A DNA stretch of 64,000 nucleotides. It comes from Prosapia bicincta. Taxonomy: Eukaryota > Arthropoda > Insecta > Hemiptera > Cercopidae. Numbering within the stretch: the stretch's first letter is position 1; each line of letters opens with the position of its first letter. The stretch is taken from positions 7,546,001 through 7,610,000 of the forward strand of contig JBAIZL010000006.1 in the NCBI GenBank assembly GCA_036971475.1, given 5' to 3'. This document shows, in pieces, positions 1 through 14,018 of this stretch. Position numbers and translations under genes: made by a program. The notes beneath the pieces are model-generated. The model made no database searches, was not told the origin of the DNA, and was given only the letters and a program-made list of their open reading frames with translations.

Positions 1-1861
1 AGAGCTTACCTAATACCTTCCGCTCTGGGGTTTCACCTTCATTGATAAACTAGTTTAGATTAACAAGTAATATAAACGAAACGTTTTTATAGTCTATTCC
101 TACTTGGGTCAACACATAAAATGTTATTGTACTTACTATTATTAAATGATTACAATAATATAAAAATAAAGTAACATTACTAATGCGTTGAACAGCTGTT
201 CTACGACATAACCTATAGCACAATACCAGCTGTCTTATGAAATCATATGTTACAATTTATGTTACACAAAATGAATAACAAACTTTAGCATACACATTAC
301 CTATTTGTGAAACGTTTTCCCATACAAAACTAAAATTAATTCCTTAAATTAGGTTATTTAAATAATATTAGAAAAAACTGTTTTAGCGTCGTCCACCGCA
401 ACTTAAAAAAATGTATTTGAATTAGAGTGGATGAATAAAAAGTATTTTAATTAAGAATAAAATTTTGAACTTGATTTAGGGAGTGTGTGAACTAATAAAA
501 GGAACTGAACAACCGTAAATGACAAAAAAAAATTCCCGAATGTTCCAATACTCTTAAGGAAATACTGCAAACCGACCAGAGCAGATAAAGTAAAATAAAT
601 GGAAACATCCATTATCAAATTATTAAACTCGGAGAGTAGTTCGCTAAGGAAGTTTTCTAATAACGTGCAACGTTATAAGTTCGGCTGAAATAGACTCGTT
701 TATCATTTGAAACTGATTGTGTTTACTTCAAATTAAATAATGATAAAGTTTGTTCTACTTACTTTGTTGGATCTATTTGAACGTATTTGTTAAGGAACCT
801 GTCTAGACAAACTGAAACGAACTATTTACTCTGAAGCAATTTACTACTTTTATGATTCAATTCCTAACTAAAAGCAAGTAATTTCACTAAAATGTCTCAG
901 CCAACACGTGAAAATAATTGTTTAAGTAACTGGAATTTAATGTTGAAAATAATGACTTACAAAATAAAGATAAAAACAATTACGAAATACAAGCTTTAGA
1001 CTTTTTGTTACCGCACGTTGTTGTATCTCCTGTATGCCAATCATGTATCTTTGTTTTAGACTTATTGAATAAACTATATTAAATGACATTTCAAACTACA
1101 TTGGCAAGAATTTAAAACTATATTTGTGAGTTGATTATTTTAATAAGTGTTAATTGGTAAATTGGAAATGTCCATTACATTGCCCTCAGCAGTTACAACC
1201 TTGTAGCATTAAGGTTCCCTTTCATTCCTCATAGATTATCTCATGGAACATCTTAACATAAGCAAAGGAAGACTTGAGAATAATAGCGCGGTTTCTTATA
1301 TACTATGTATAAGAGGATTTTATCTACTGCTTTACTTAGGAGGGTAAAGGGAAAGGGCTAGAAGGAAGGAAGTTACTCCTAAGATAGACTTATGGGCGAG
1401 TAAAAGGGCTTATAAAGAGGGGAAATTAACGTCGTTACACACGCGCATAACACTTGATACTACATATTTAATGTATTCGTAGTCTCTTAATGTGAAGGCG
1501 CGTTTCTAAAGGGGGATAGAGGGGTGGCGGATTCTTATGCTTAGTAAAATACTTATTTTCGAATGTGAGGAGGGATTGGAAGTTTAGTTATAGGTTTAAT
1601 TTTTGCCACAGGCTTGAGATATGTTTTGATGTGAGATTTTAATAGTAAGACTCAATAAATTCTACACGTGTATCGTGTTATTGGGTTTTGTTGTAAAAAT
1701 ACAGGTTTGAGTAGTACGCCTACTATCCCTAACGAAGGGTAGAATGGTTATAAATATGCTTAGGATTAAGGTAGGGTAAGAACTTAAACTCAGTAAGGGA
1801 GGATGTAGATGAGAAGAAAGCAGTAGGTTCACAGGGTCGCATTGCTCAAGTAGACCATCGT

Positions 1862-1935
1862 CAGGGTTTAGGCACCTAGGAGGAAGTTAAACAGGGGTTT
1901 AGGCACCTAGGAGAAAGTTAAACAGGGGTTTAGGA
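1862..1935. repeat. Short tandem repeat, about 31-bp unit
   Basis: The motif containing TTTAGGCACCTAGGAG followed by AAGTTAAACAGGGG occurs twice in direct orientation and a third copy starts before diverging. The units differ at one position (AGGAGG versus AGGAGA). It is a small tandem duplication with no coding sign. Confidence 0.7.
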
Positions 1936-2072
1936 ATTAGGTTTAATTAGGTTTCTAAGTATTTTCTTTTTATGTGTCGGTTTATTGGGAGAATTAAAAT
2001 TTATAAAAGTGTAATGGAGTCCCCTCTGTACATCCTTAATCTGGCTTGTGGAAAAAGTGGCTGTTTATAATA

Positions 2073-2104
<32 letters not shown>

Positions 2105-2118
2105 ATCTCTTTCTCTCT
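2073..2118. repeat. (CT)n microsatellite
   Basis: A run of CT dinucleotides interrupted by a few T and A substitutions. It is a simple repeat. Confidence 0.9.
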
Positions 2119-2398
2119 ACTGATCTACTCGGAGAATATTGTAAACATTATGAGTGGTTTAGGCTAGAGAGAGAATAAAGTTTCGTTAAAAGAAATACAT
2201 TATACTTTATGCGATGTTTCCTTAACTAAATGAACATTATTGAAGAAAGGTTAAAAATGTTTAGGTTCTTATATAAACCATACCATGCACCATTATTTTA
2301 ATAGAGCTGGGAAGTAGTAAAATAATTGCCACTATGGAAAATGTAAGATATTTTCAATATTGAAGTTTCTTGATATAATAGTCTTGAATTTACTGATT

Positions 2399-2619
2399 AA
2401 ACTAATTTTAAACTACTTAACTAAATGAATACGTATTGCTTACTTACTGACGAGTTTCAAAACAGTCGTTCCTTTTACGAAGCTAACCCTCTACTCACTA
2501 AGCTAACACTCTACTCACTAAGCTAACACTCTCAGCTTCGTTAAAGGAACTACTGTTTTGAAACGCGTCAGCAAGTAAGAAATACGTATTCACTTAGTTA
2601 AGTAGCTTAAAACTAGTTT
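2399..2619. mobile_element. Foldback/MITE-like element with about 87-bp inverted arms
   Basis: The arm at 2399-2485 and the arm at about 2533-2619 are near-perfect reverse complements. Matching landmarks include AAACTAATTTT against AAAACTAGTTT, and CAAAACAGTCGTTCC against GGAACTACTGTTTTG. The roughly 50-bp centre contains two and a half copies of a 20-bp unit including AAGCTAACACTCT. The transcript or single strand would form a very long hairpin. There is no coding capacity. Long inverted arms with a short centre fit a non-autonomous DNA transposon or foldback element. I could not define a target duplication, so the exact ends and the superfamily are uncertain. Confidence 0.75.
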
Positions 2620-2838
2620 TTCAATATATATTTCTTTCGCATGTCAATTACTTTACAATCTGTGTGTGATTAGGGTCTTGTGGCTTCCTACAAAATGTTT
2701 ACAGTATACTAAGGGATTTCAGTTGTTCTTGTCTTTAGCATTTGCGTTTTTTAAAAATCATTATACTTCAACAGTTTTCTAATTTTCGATCCTAAAAAAT
2801 TTCTTCTTTCAACTTCTTGTTTGATATCCTTAAGAAAT

Positions 2839-3227
2839 ATGTTTCCACTGTGCAAGAGGACTACCTTATGTTTCCACTGTGCAAGAAGACCACCTTATGT
2901 TTCCACTGTCCAAGAGGACCGCCTTATGTTTCCACTGTGCAAGAGGTCCGCCTTATGTTTCCACTGTGCAAGAGGACCACCTTGTGCTTCCACTGTGCAA
3001 GAGGACCCCCTTATGTTTCCACTGTCCAAGAGGACCGCCTTATGTTTCCACTGTGCAAGAGGTCCGCCTTATGTTTCCACTGTGCAAGAGGACCACCTTG
3101 TGCTTCCACTGTGCAAGAGGACCCCCTTATGTTTCCACTGTGCAAGAGGACCACCTTATGTTTCCACTGTGCAAGAGGACAACCTTATGTTTCGACTGTG
3201 CAAGAGGTCCACCTTATGTTTCCACTG
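2839..3227. repeat. 29-bp minisatellite, 13 units plus a partial
   Basis: The unit is ATGTTTCCACTGTGCAAGAG followed by GACCACCTT (29 bp). It starts at 2839 and repeats in strict phase to the last full unit, followed by a 12-base partial from 3216. Because 29 is not a multiple of three and the unit has no stop in any forward phase, all three forward frames are open and encode the same cyclic peptide. These long open frames are a by-product of the repeat and not a gene. Units 3-6 (2897-3012) and 7-10 (3013-3128) carry the same series of variants, so there is a 116-bp higher-order repeat. Confidence 0.95.
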
Positions 3228-3880
3228 GTTCCATAAGACTGGTTTTGGAAAAGACAATACAAAACGTCTAGACCGACGTAATGCAGGAACAAGTCAAACA
3301 TATATAAAGAATATATTCTTATATATTCTTATATTATTATAATAAAAGGGAATAAATCATTAAAATACAAGCAACCTTTAATCCATTTTGTTTTGACCGA
3401 TTTTACACACTTAAGTGCTCGAATAATATATTAAATGCTGGAATTACACGCTCGTTTACAATTTAATACTTAAAAGGTAAAAGATGTTGTATACAAATAT
3501 TTTCTGAAGTTTGGAGGGACATAATATTGATTCTGAGAATTTAATTATTTTTATTCCTCAAATGGTAGACACATTTTACCCCACGAAACAGAAATCTTGA
3601 ACCAAGCAACTTGGCTCCTCCTTCAAACGACCTAGGTTATTGACCTCCCACTACCAGAAATGTAGAGAGCCAAGTTCTTCCTCATTCGGATAGTATTCAT
3701 CAGAGGTTGAGCTATCGCCATGATCTGAATCTAAGTCGACAGCAATTTTTGTTGATTAGTTGTGCCAACTGCTAATTAGTTATGATGAGCATACCCTCTC
3801 ATATATGTGAACTTTAATGGAAAACGTATAGAAATATATTAATAATCATGGCAGATCTAATGATGTAATAAAACATATGC
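3228..3880. other. AT-rich spacer with a short acidic reading-frame remnant
   Basis: This is mostly AT-rich non-coding sequence. On the minus strand around 3648-3760 a short frame encodes an acidic Asp/Ser-rich peptide containing DSDHGDSSTSDEYYPNEEEL. It is bounded by stops on both sides. Its composition resembles the acidic N-terminal region of many transposases, including piggyBac-like ones, but it is too short to assign. Confidence 0.35.
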
Positions 3881-5436
3881 ATGCTAGGAAAAACAGACTT
3901 CTTATATGAATACAGCAATAAAAATACCTTAAACAACATTAAAGCACCGACAAATATAATTGAACAATGTAACATAACAGCAACACAAAAATAACAAATA
4001 AAGTAAATTCTTTCTTAGGTAAACAAAGAAAAATTGTAATTTGGTTACTTTTTATTAAATAATAATAATATCATTAAAAAAATAATTTATACGTATTTAG
4101 ACATGAAATAATCACAATATGCAACTAATACCCTTATTTAATAAATACCTTTGAAGAGAACATTGTTTAGATGTCAAAACGTTGGACGAAGACTTTTCAA
4201 GTTCAACTTTAATTGAAACCCTATTTATTAAAATAATATATAAATTGTATATAACAGTTTCATTAAATCAAGACGCTTTTACTGAACAGTTATAATGGCT
4301 AGTAGATTCACACATATTGTATTTATACAAGTTCAAATTGTATTGGTTAAGTCGCCAGTAGAGCATGTTTACACCCCTAGATTAGGTGGTAAAATTAAAA
4401 GAGACACTATTTTTTTTAATAATTGAATAAATTTAATTATAAAATATTATTTAAAAAACTATATTACCATCAAGTGTCATCCACTACAAGTTTATTAAAA
4501 TGTGTTTGAACTTGAATGTATAAGGAGAGTGTAATAGTAGGATCTAAAAATTGTCTTTATTACGTATAGAAATTTATTGTATAGAAATAAACAATATTGT
4601 ACAGTGGTGATATTATTTCAAATCGTTATTAAGCAATATATTCTTTATTTTGAAATTAAATTTAACACTATATTATAACTAGTATAAGAAAATGAATAAA
4701 GTCAATTCCTTCGTAGGTAAACAAAGAAACTTTTATGAACAGTAATAATTGAAAATAATAATTATATATAAATGACATACTACTATTGCATAATATATGA
4801 AATAATCACAATATGCAACTAATACCCTTAATAAATAAATACCCTTGAATAGAACATTGTTTAGATGTCGAAACGTTGGACGATGAATTTTCAGTGTTCA
4901 ACTTATATGTGATTTAATCGAAACCTTATTTATTAAAATAGTATGTGGAATATTTATAACAGTTTCAATAAATCGAGACGCTTGTACGGAACAGTTCCAC
5001 TGGTTCTTAAATTGTAAAGGTCAAGTCGCCAGTAGAGCATGTTTACACCCCTAGATTAAGTGGTAAAATTAAAAGTGAAACTATATTTAAAAATAATTGA
5101 TTAAATTTAATTATAAATTAATATTTGAAAAAAACTATATTAGCACCCTGTCATTTACTACAAGTTTAATAAAATGTGTTTGAACTAGAGTGTAATAATA
5201 GTAGGATCTAAAATATTGTCTTTATTAAGTATAAAAATGGATTTAAATGTTTGTAATATGTTTTGACTAATATAAACGTAAATGCTTATTTAAAATTTAG
5301 AATTAAGAATTTAATATATCAACATTCCATGTTTGTACTTTACAAAGATACCTTATACAAGATATAATGCTTCATCATAATTAACAAGATGATGCTAAAA
5401 TAAAAAACGAAAACTGTAATAAAATTTCAGTTAAAC
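3880..5436. repeat. Duplicated block, start of copy 1, with an internal tandem duplication
   Basis: The stretch from the AACAGACTTCTTAT motif near 3890 to the AATT/TTAA motif near 5431 is repeated with moderate divergence at about 62470-63455. Inside copy 1 a unit of about 690 bp is itself present twice, at about 4000-4690 and 4690-5270. Both contain AATAATCACAATATGCAACT, the GAACATTGTTTAGATGTC motif and the CAGTAGAGCATGTTTACACC motif. The distal copy at 62.7-63.3 kb has a single unit. No coding sequence is visible. Confidence 0.8.
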
Positions 5437-6269
5437 CTAATTCAGATTACGTACTTCCACGAATATTAGTTCACAAGATCGGAAGCAAATTTTCCTTAGA
5501 TGGCGACTCCGAATAAAGTTACTTCGGAACATGATTTAATTAAAAGTTTTATGAGAATAATAAATACTTTATCAACGACCTGAATTAGGAACAAGATTAA
5601 ACACAACGGAATGTGAAAGTCTAGTAATTAAGTAAGGTAATGCACTTCTAGAATAATGAAATTACTTTAACTAAATAAATTCCTGTGAACAAAATTCTTT
5701 GGTTATGAAATTGTAAAAACTGTTTTTACGGCACAAAGAACCTTTTAATTTTGATTTTGTTTACCATGATCTGAGCCTAAAGATATACTGGATAGTATAT
5801 CTCGATAGTACATAACCACGCTTGCTGCAAAGGTTAATCACCTTTCCAATAATATAGTAGGCCTATTTATTTGAAAAATGGATTTTTATTTATTGAGAAA
5901 TGTTTAAATAACTTTTTAATAACATGCTGTCAAGCGTCCATACTAGGAAAAGGATTTCTCTTTTGATGCGCTTGCCTGGGCGGAACAGCCGCAGCGATTC
6001 TGAAGTAATAAAACAAAAAGGGCTTTGTCCTGCGCCGTGTAGTGTAAATAATTTAAAACCAAGGCCCTCCTGACTCTGGATGCTTAATTAGCAGAAGGCG
6101 GGTTGCCCAGCCTTTAATCTCTGCACTCGTTTTAATATTTTAATAAAGGTTTTATGGCGAGATGACCTGAATATGGAAGGACGTTGCTGAGCCAAGCTAA
6201 GAGTAAAAATAAAGACTGTTAGAGAGAATTCTGAAATAATTTTAATATGGTCTGCCTTACATTTATTAT
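5437..6269. repeat. Duplicated block, copy 1 (matches 34551-35430)
   Basis: The sequence is co-linear with 34551-35430. Shared landmarks include AATAAAGTTACTTCGGAACA and GTGTAAATAATTTAAAACCA. Position 5437-5440 (CTAA) corresponds to the TTAA where copy 2 carries the right end of a TTAA-type transposon, so copy 1 is the empty site. A GC-richer module at about 5930-6110 recurs at 35090-35280. More diverged relatives lie at about 29030-29240 and 56590-56790. Confidence 0.75.
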
Positions 6270-6600
6270 AGTAACGAGACGACGGTCACATCCAGTAAAT
6301 GCTCCACAACATTTAGCTCTTTTATGAATGATAACTGATGCTGCAAAGTCCACCTCTATTGCTGACAAGGAAGTACAAACTGAGGTTGAACCGCTGCAAA
6401 TACGCAGGGAGGCGTCACCGCTGTGTTTCTGGGAGGGAATTAAACGTGCAAACAAATCTTGGGACTAGTACCGTAAACCCACAGATAGACTCAAAAACCA
6501 GCGGGCTAGAGGAAGCCGGTGATGCAAACTACTGCATATATTTTGGAGGATATTCAGCTCTCGAGGTCCACTTTAGCAATTACGACGGTGAGTAAGCTGC
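6270..6600 (+). pseudogene. Non-LTR retrotransposon remnant (RT C-terminus / RNase H), copy 1
   Basis: Conceptual translation around 6330-6440 gives a peptide ending in EVEPLQIRRE. It matches the post-RT region of I/Jockey-type LINE polymerases, whose known pattern is ITGA..STP..AM...T.I.PL..RR. About 60 residues later a second piece reads ANYCIYFGGYSALEVHFSNY, the expected RNase H strand after the TDGS motif. The TDGS segment itself is missing, apparently through a small deletion relative to the paralogous remnant at 35430-36075. The frame is broken and ends at about 6598. It is a dead fragment with neither the upstream RT core nor an endonuclease nearby. Confidence 0.6.
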
Positions 6601-9034
<2,434 letters not shown>

Positions 9035-11640
9035 GTGTGTGTGTGTGTATTGAAGTATTACTCAGTGAATAATTTAAATTCAAATATAAACATCCCATAT
9101 TTAATGATGTATAACGTTAAACAGGCGACTTGACCTTAACAATTAATTATAATTTTGCAGTTAATGTGTTAGACAACCCCTGTACTGTAAGACTTCACTT
9201 GGCTTAAGCTACACGGATAAAATGTCTACTTTATATTAATCCATAGTAATAGATTGTTTGCTATTAGAAACGACACGTTGCAACGATTATTAATGAATTA
9301 CTTATTTCTGATACAATTAAATCTAAAAGCTACGAAGGTGTTCGTCACAGTGATACATTTATTGATTGCTCAGTTGTATTTACCAAGAACGTTAGTCGAA
9401 GAAAGTTTGAAAAGAAAATATTTCCGTTTATTCCAATTTATCATTAAATCGTCTAAATAGAAATGACGTCTATGCTTAAAGTAGGCCTTCATCATCTTCA
9501 AATAATTTCAAAACAATTAGTGTGCTTGGATGTAGTAAAAACAATTCGAATATTTCTATTGTCAGGTAATGACGCAATAATTAGTTCCATTTATAAAAAT
9601 ATGTAAAACTTTATTGCCAGCATTATTTCCCAACGCTTTCTATATATTATGTAAATTCTTCCACAAGAAATGCAAGTTTGCTACAAACAATAGAGATGTT
9701 GAAAGAAGAAATTCATTCTCCGTGGCACATCGCCTTTAAATTCTTCCACAAGAAAAGCAAGTTTGCTACAAACAATAGAGATGTTGAAAGAAGAAATTCA
9801 ATCTCCGTGGCACATCGCCTTCCAAGTTTGGGAAAAGCTTTTGTCTCTACGTCACTCATGGAACTCCTTCTTAGACAACTCGTATTGTTCTCCATTATTA
9901 AAGAAAAATAATAATTCATGATATGCTGACACTAAGTTTCAACACACAGATAACACTTCTACCGCACTCTCTTCTCCAGCAATATTTATATACTTCCTTT
10001 AAAAGTTATGTGAGATAGTCTACAAAATATGTTCGTTGCTCTACCACCGTGGTCTTGTTAAATTTGTACGTTTTAAATTCAAAGATAAATGTATTCTCAC
10101 CGACTGCTCAGTAAAGAAAGCATTTAAAGTAAAGTCCTCACTTCATTTATTTTATTAATAAACCACTTTATATTCGTATCTGTTGACCTTATTATTGTTA
10201 CTCTATGTTTGTCTGAGAACAATTACAATAGCTGTAATACTTACTATATTTTATACGGTGCGTATGAAGGCAACTATATTTTTAACTTGTTTATAGAACA
10301 TCAATCGGTATTTATTTTTTTAAATTATCTTTGTTTTTCCCATTAAATTTATTTGGGTAACTACTTTTTGTATCTACTGTAAATGCTTTAGAATCTATTT
10401 TTGTAGGAAAAAGTCATATTTTTTTTCGTGACCGCAACAGAAATTGATAAATGGTAGTTGTATATTTGTGAACTTTTAAAAAACGAAAAAATGTTTAGAT
10501 TTACTGACACAAAAAATAAAGAAAAATATTAATTAATAACGGATGATTAACAAATACATCTCGTGTTTACTTCTCTTTAGAAAAAGAGATTACCCTCTTT
10601 AGCTACGAATAGTTTAGTAGCTTAGGAAATCCATAACTGATGATAACCACATTGTCCTTATTTTACAAAAGTAAAATGGCAGAGTTTAATATTACATGTA
10701 TCATGAATGAATAATACATACTCTAAAGTTGTTAATAGATATGATCTAAAGGATTAGGGAAAAATAATTTTATATCAGTATTACAAAAACACCTAAATAA
10801 TTATTTGTCATTCCAACTTTTTAAAATAAAGCCATAAAATAGTAACAAAATATTTCATTAAATGTTTTTAATATTGTTGGCCTCTTTGTATCTGTTTCAG
10901 TCTATAGTTTAGGAAGTAATTAATTGCAGAAGGAAAAACAGTTTCAACAATGAGTGGAAAAACATTCCATTCATTCAATTGACTTCCGTAAAATTCAATT
11001 TGATGTATCTGTGCAATCGAACCTGTGTTTGAATAGCTTTAGATGTCCAGTGTGTGCACAATAAATCTATCTCCCGAAACGCTATTGTGTGTGACTGATG
11101 ATATTTACAGAGGGGCAGGAAGGAAAGACTACCTTGAAAGCATCAGGTTGCTCTGTGTGAATGAAAAAAGATAAATTACAATATAGTGTTAAATATGTTA
11201 CAATATGTTAAATTATTAACATCAATAAAAATAATAAGTGTTTAGTACTACTAATAAAAATATATCGTGTAAATGTTCTTTTTCCAGTCCTGGCACGTAA
11301 AGTAACAGCAGTATAACCTTTTTACCTTTGTGATGCTGCAAGTTTAATTAATGTTTTGCATATACATTATGCACTATGCAATCTTCAGATGCATTAATAA
11401 TTACACATTCGTGTAATAAATCCTAGCTAATGATAGTAAAATCCCTACTGAGAAATTTATTTTTTAAGACTATATAAAGTATTGTTTAATACCAATATGA
11501 TGTAAATAGCTTGAAGATATCATGACTCGGGTTGGCAGCGGTTCAGTCCAAGCGACGTCATAATGAGCAATGCTCCCAGTACCAAAGGGTGATAGGTTCT
11601 TACCTCTACATAGTTCCATCCAACCTTCCCAACCTTTCTT
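9035..11640. repeat. Duplicated block, copy 1 (matches about 36520-38940)
   Basis: This is co-linear with 36520-38940. Shared landmarks include TTATAATTTTGCAGTTA, AATCTAAAAGCTACGAAGGT, AATCGAACCTGTGTTTGAAT and TTACACATTCGTGTAATAAA. An 85-bp segment is tandemly duplicated only in copy 1. Short open frames here are not preserved between the copies, so I do not call genes. Confidence 0.8.
9653..9822. repeat. 85-bp tandem duplication specific to copy 1
   Basis: The unit beginning AAATTCTTCCACAAGAAA occurs at 9653 and again at 9738, and the two differ at only a few bases. The paralogous site near 37140 has a single unit. The duplication therefore arose in copy 1 after the large duplication. Confidence 0.85.
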
Positions 11641-14018
11641 GAAATGCAGGCAAAGAAACTAAACGTTCACACAATGGCGTGTAAACACATGCGATGTCTG
11701 TAGTTGACTTGGCTATAAAACAGCATTAAATCCTACACAATGTAGCCTAGTATAAACACAGAAGACTTTTGCCAGGTAATGTATTTCATCTCGCTTTATT
11801 TTCCACGCGGTCACATTTTAGCTTCGAGTTTTACATTCATTTGATTTTTTTGAAATTATTTCTTGAAAATACATTTATTTACAATCTATTTAATAACCTA
11901 CTTAATAGTAAATCAAAATTTTGGTATTTAGGGTAAAATAAAAGCAAATAAACACTATTTATAAAAATTATAATGAATTTTTAATCATTATGCAGTTTTT
12001 GGGGGGCAAAATGTATTCGATTTTGATTTAGTAAAATAAATACAATGCGATTCAGCGATGTGTCGTATATTGCATTTTATATAAAAGTATTTACAATAAT
12101 ACCATATTTCTTGATGAAAAGAAAACTAAATAGCAAGTTCCAACACAAAAAACATGATTGTAATCTTGAATCTATTTAATAAGAAAACATGTAAAGTATC
12201 TACAACCTCGGTATGATTACATGAGGCTGTAGGGTAAAGGCAATTACCAGATATTTAGATTAGGGACCCAAAGATATCGTTTTAGTTTCACCTTTAAGAG
12301 GAAGTTCAATATACCTTATCAAACTTTTTTTTCAATTTCTACTGTCAGTTACCTTCTCATTCTCTATATTTATATTTCTTGTTCAAATTTTCAATCGTTT
12401 ATGAAATACTTCTTATTCATCCATTCAAGTTAAAATACATTTTTTAAACTTGCAGTGGATGATACGTGATGTTAATACAGTTTTTCAAATAATAATTCAC
12501 TAAATGAATTTAATTAATTAATTTTAAAAGGTAATTTCTTTTTTATTTTACTACAGAATATTGGGATTCTATCATATGTTCGATATGTACATATTTATTT
12601 AAAGTGTAATTATTTAAAATAAAAAAACTAAAATAAATTTTCTTCTGTTAACTTAATTAGTAATTGATTAGAATATTTTTTTTAAATATCACTTGTTTAG
12701 AATTTATCAAGGATCGTAACATGGAATGCCAATGCAGGATAAATTAGTATATTTTTAACATAAAATTACAACGAAAAACGTACCACTAAGCTACCAGTGC
12801 TACAATATCCGTTGCCGTATGTGTACATGTGTGTGTTTGGGAAAGGTGTAGAGCTTTATAGGAATAATATTTTTGGTAACATTTGTTTTATTAATATAGT
12901 TACTGCAAAAATACCAATTTAGTTACGATAGTTTTGAGTTATCTTCATCTGCGTATGAGTTACTTTAGTTTTGTAAGAACTATAAATCCGTATTATAAAA
13001 ACTATATCACAGATCCGAAAGCTTAACCTGGCACTCTGATTTACTTCTTTGCCGTTTAATCAATCTGCACAGATTCTAAAACAAAAGTGAAAATAAATTT
13101 TGTGTTGTGCCTAATGAAGCTTACTTTAGAAGGTTTACAGTTGTGTTCACATAACCTCACCGGCAGGGGTTGATGGAGGGAGGGAAATATGGTGGAATAT
13201 GGAATTGATTGCAGCAACTGCAACAGTATATACGTATTGGAGATGAGTTTATTTTATATACTTAATAAAAGCTAAAACATTCGTTTTTACTGAAGAGAAA
13301 TGAATAAATTACTTAATACATGTATGATATCTTTTATTTCTATAAATACAAAGATATAAATGGACATAATTGGGAAACAAAACTAAATCGTAATAAATAA
13401 GTATAGTGAACAAAATCATGTTAGAAGATCGATTGATTATATTATTTTTCTGTGTTTTATGACTAATTATTGTTAGATATTATGTATTGTAGACAATAAA
13501 AAAAATTAATTTTAAGCAAGCGTTGTTAGTTTTTATTTTTTTAAAATAAGTTCTTTGAACTTTGTTTAGCTAATGATTTTGAGAAAGTAATTAAAAATAT
13601 AATATTAAGCTAATGTGAATATTGTACATACATGTATTGGTTTTAATTAGAAAAATGGCTGTTGCCTTTGCTTTGAGCAAACGTATGAAGAAAGTAACAT
13701 TACTTTTATAATTTCGTTGTATTTGTGAGCAAACGTATGCAAGAAAATTTATTTTCAATTTCTTGCATGACCCTTTCGGGACGGGAATGCTGAACAAATT
13801 ACATGCGAAAATAATAAAACTTTGTAGTGAGCCCAAATATAGCAAAACAATATTATTCTGTCATCTTTTGCTTTTACTTTATCTATTTGTTATTCTTTGG
13901 ATTCTTTGGATCTTGTGATACAAGGTTGTACGAATAGTAAAGTTATGCAGAATATAGCTGTGTTGAAAGTTGACAATAAACGATCCTGACGAGAATTACT
14001 GATTGTGACCGTAATGCC
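11641..14018. repeat. Duplicated block, copy 1 (matches about 51510-53945)
   Basis: This is co-linear with 51510-53945. Shared landmarks include CAATGGCGTGTAAACACATG (one mismatch), GTCACATTTTAGCTT and GCATTTTATATA/GCATTTTAGGAAC. Copy 2 resumes here after the 12.5-kb stretch that holds the full-length retrotransposon and is absent from copy 1. No gene is seen. Open frames such as the one around 13591-13845 are not preserved in copy 2. Confidence 0.75.

Larger units (their letters stand above)
1..2398. other. AT-rich non-coding sequence
   Basis: I see no supported gene here. The stretch is AT-rich with many stops in all frames. It contains a short direct repeat at about 1862-1935, in which a roughly 31-base unit including GGCACCTAGGAG is present a little over two times. 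It also contains a (CT)n microsatellite at 2073-2118. Nothing in it clearly matches the duplicated blocks further on, so it probably lies outside the large tandem duplication. Confidence 0.6.

Noticed and set aside
2817..3342. Three long forward open frames encoding repetitive Cys/His-rich peptides
   Set aside because: They are the three phases of a stop-free 29-bp minisatellite, so they are open because of the repeat and not because of selection.
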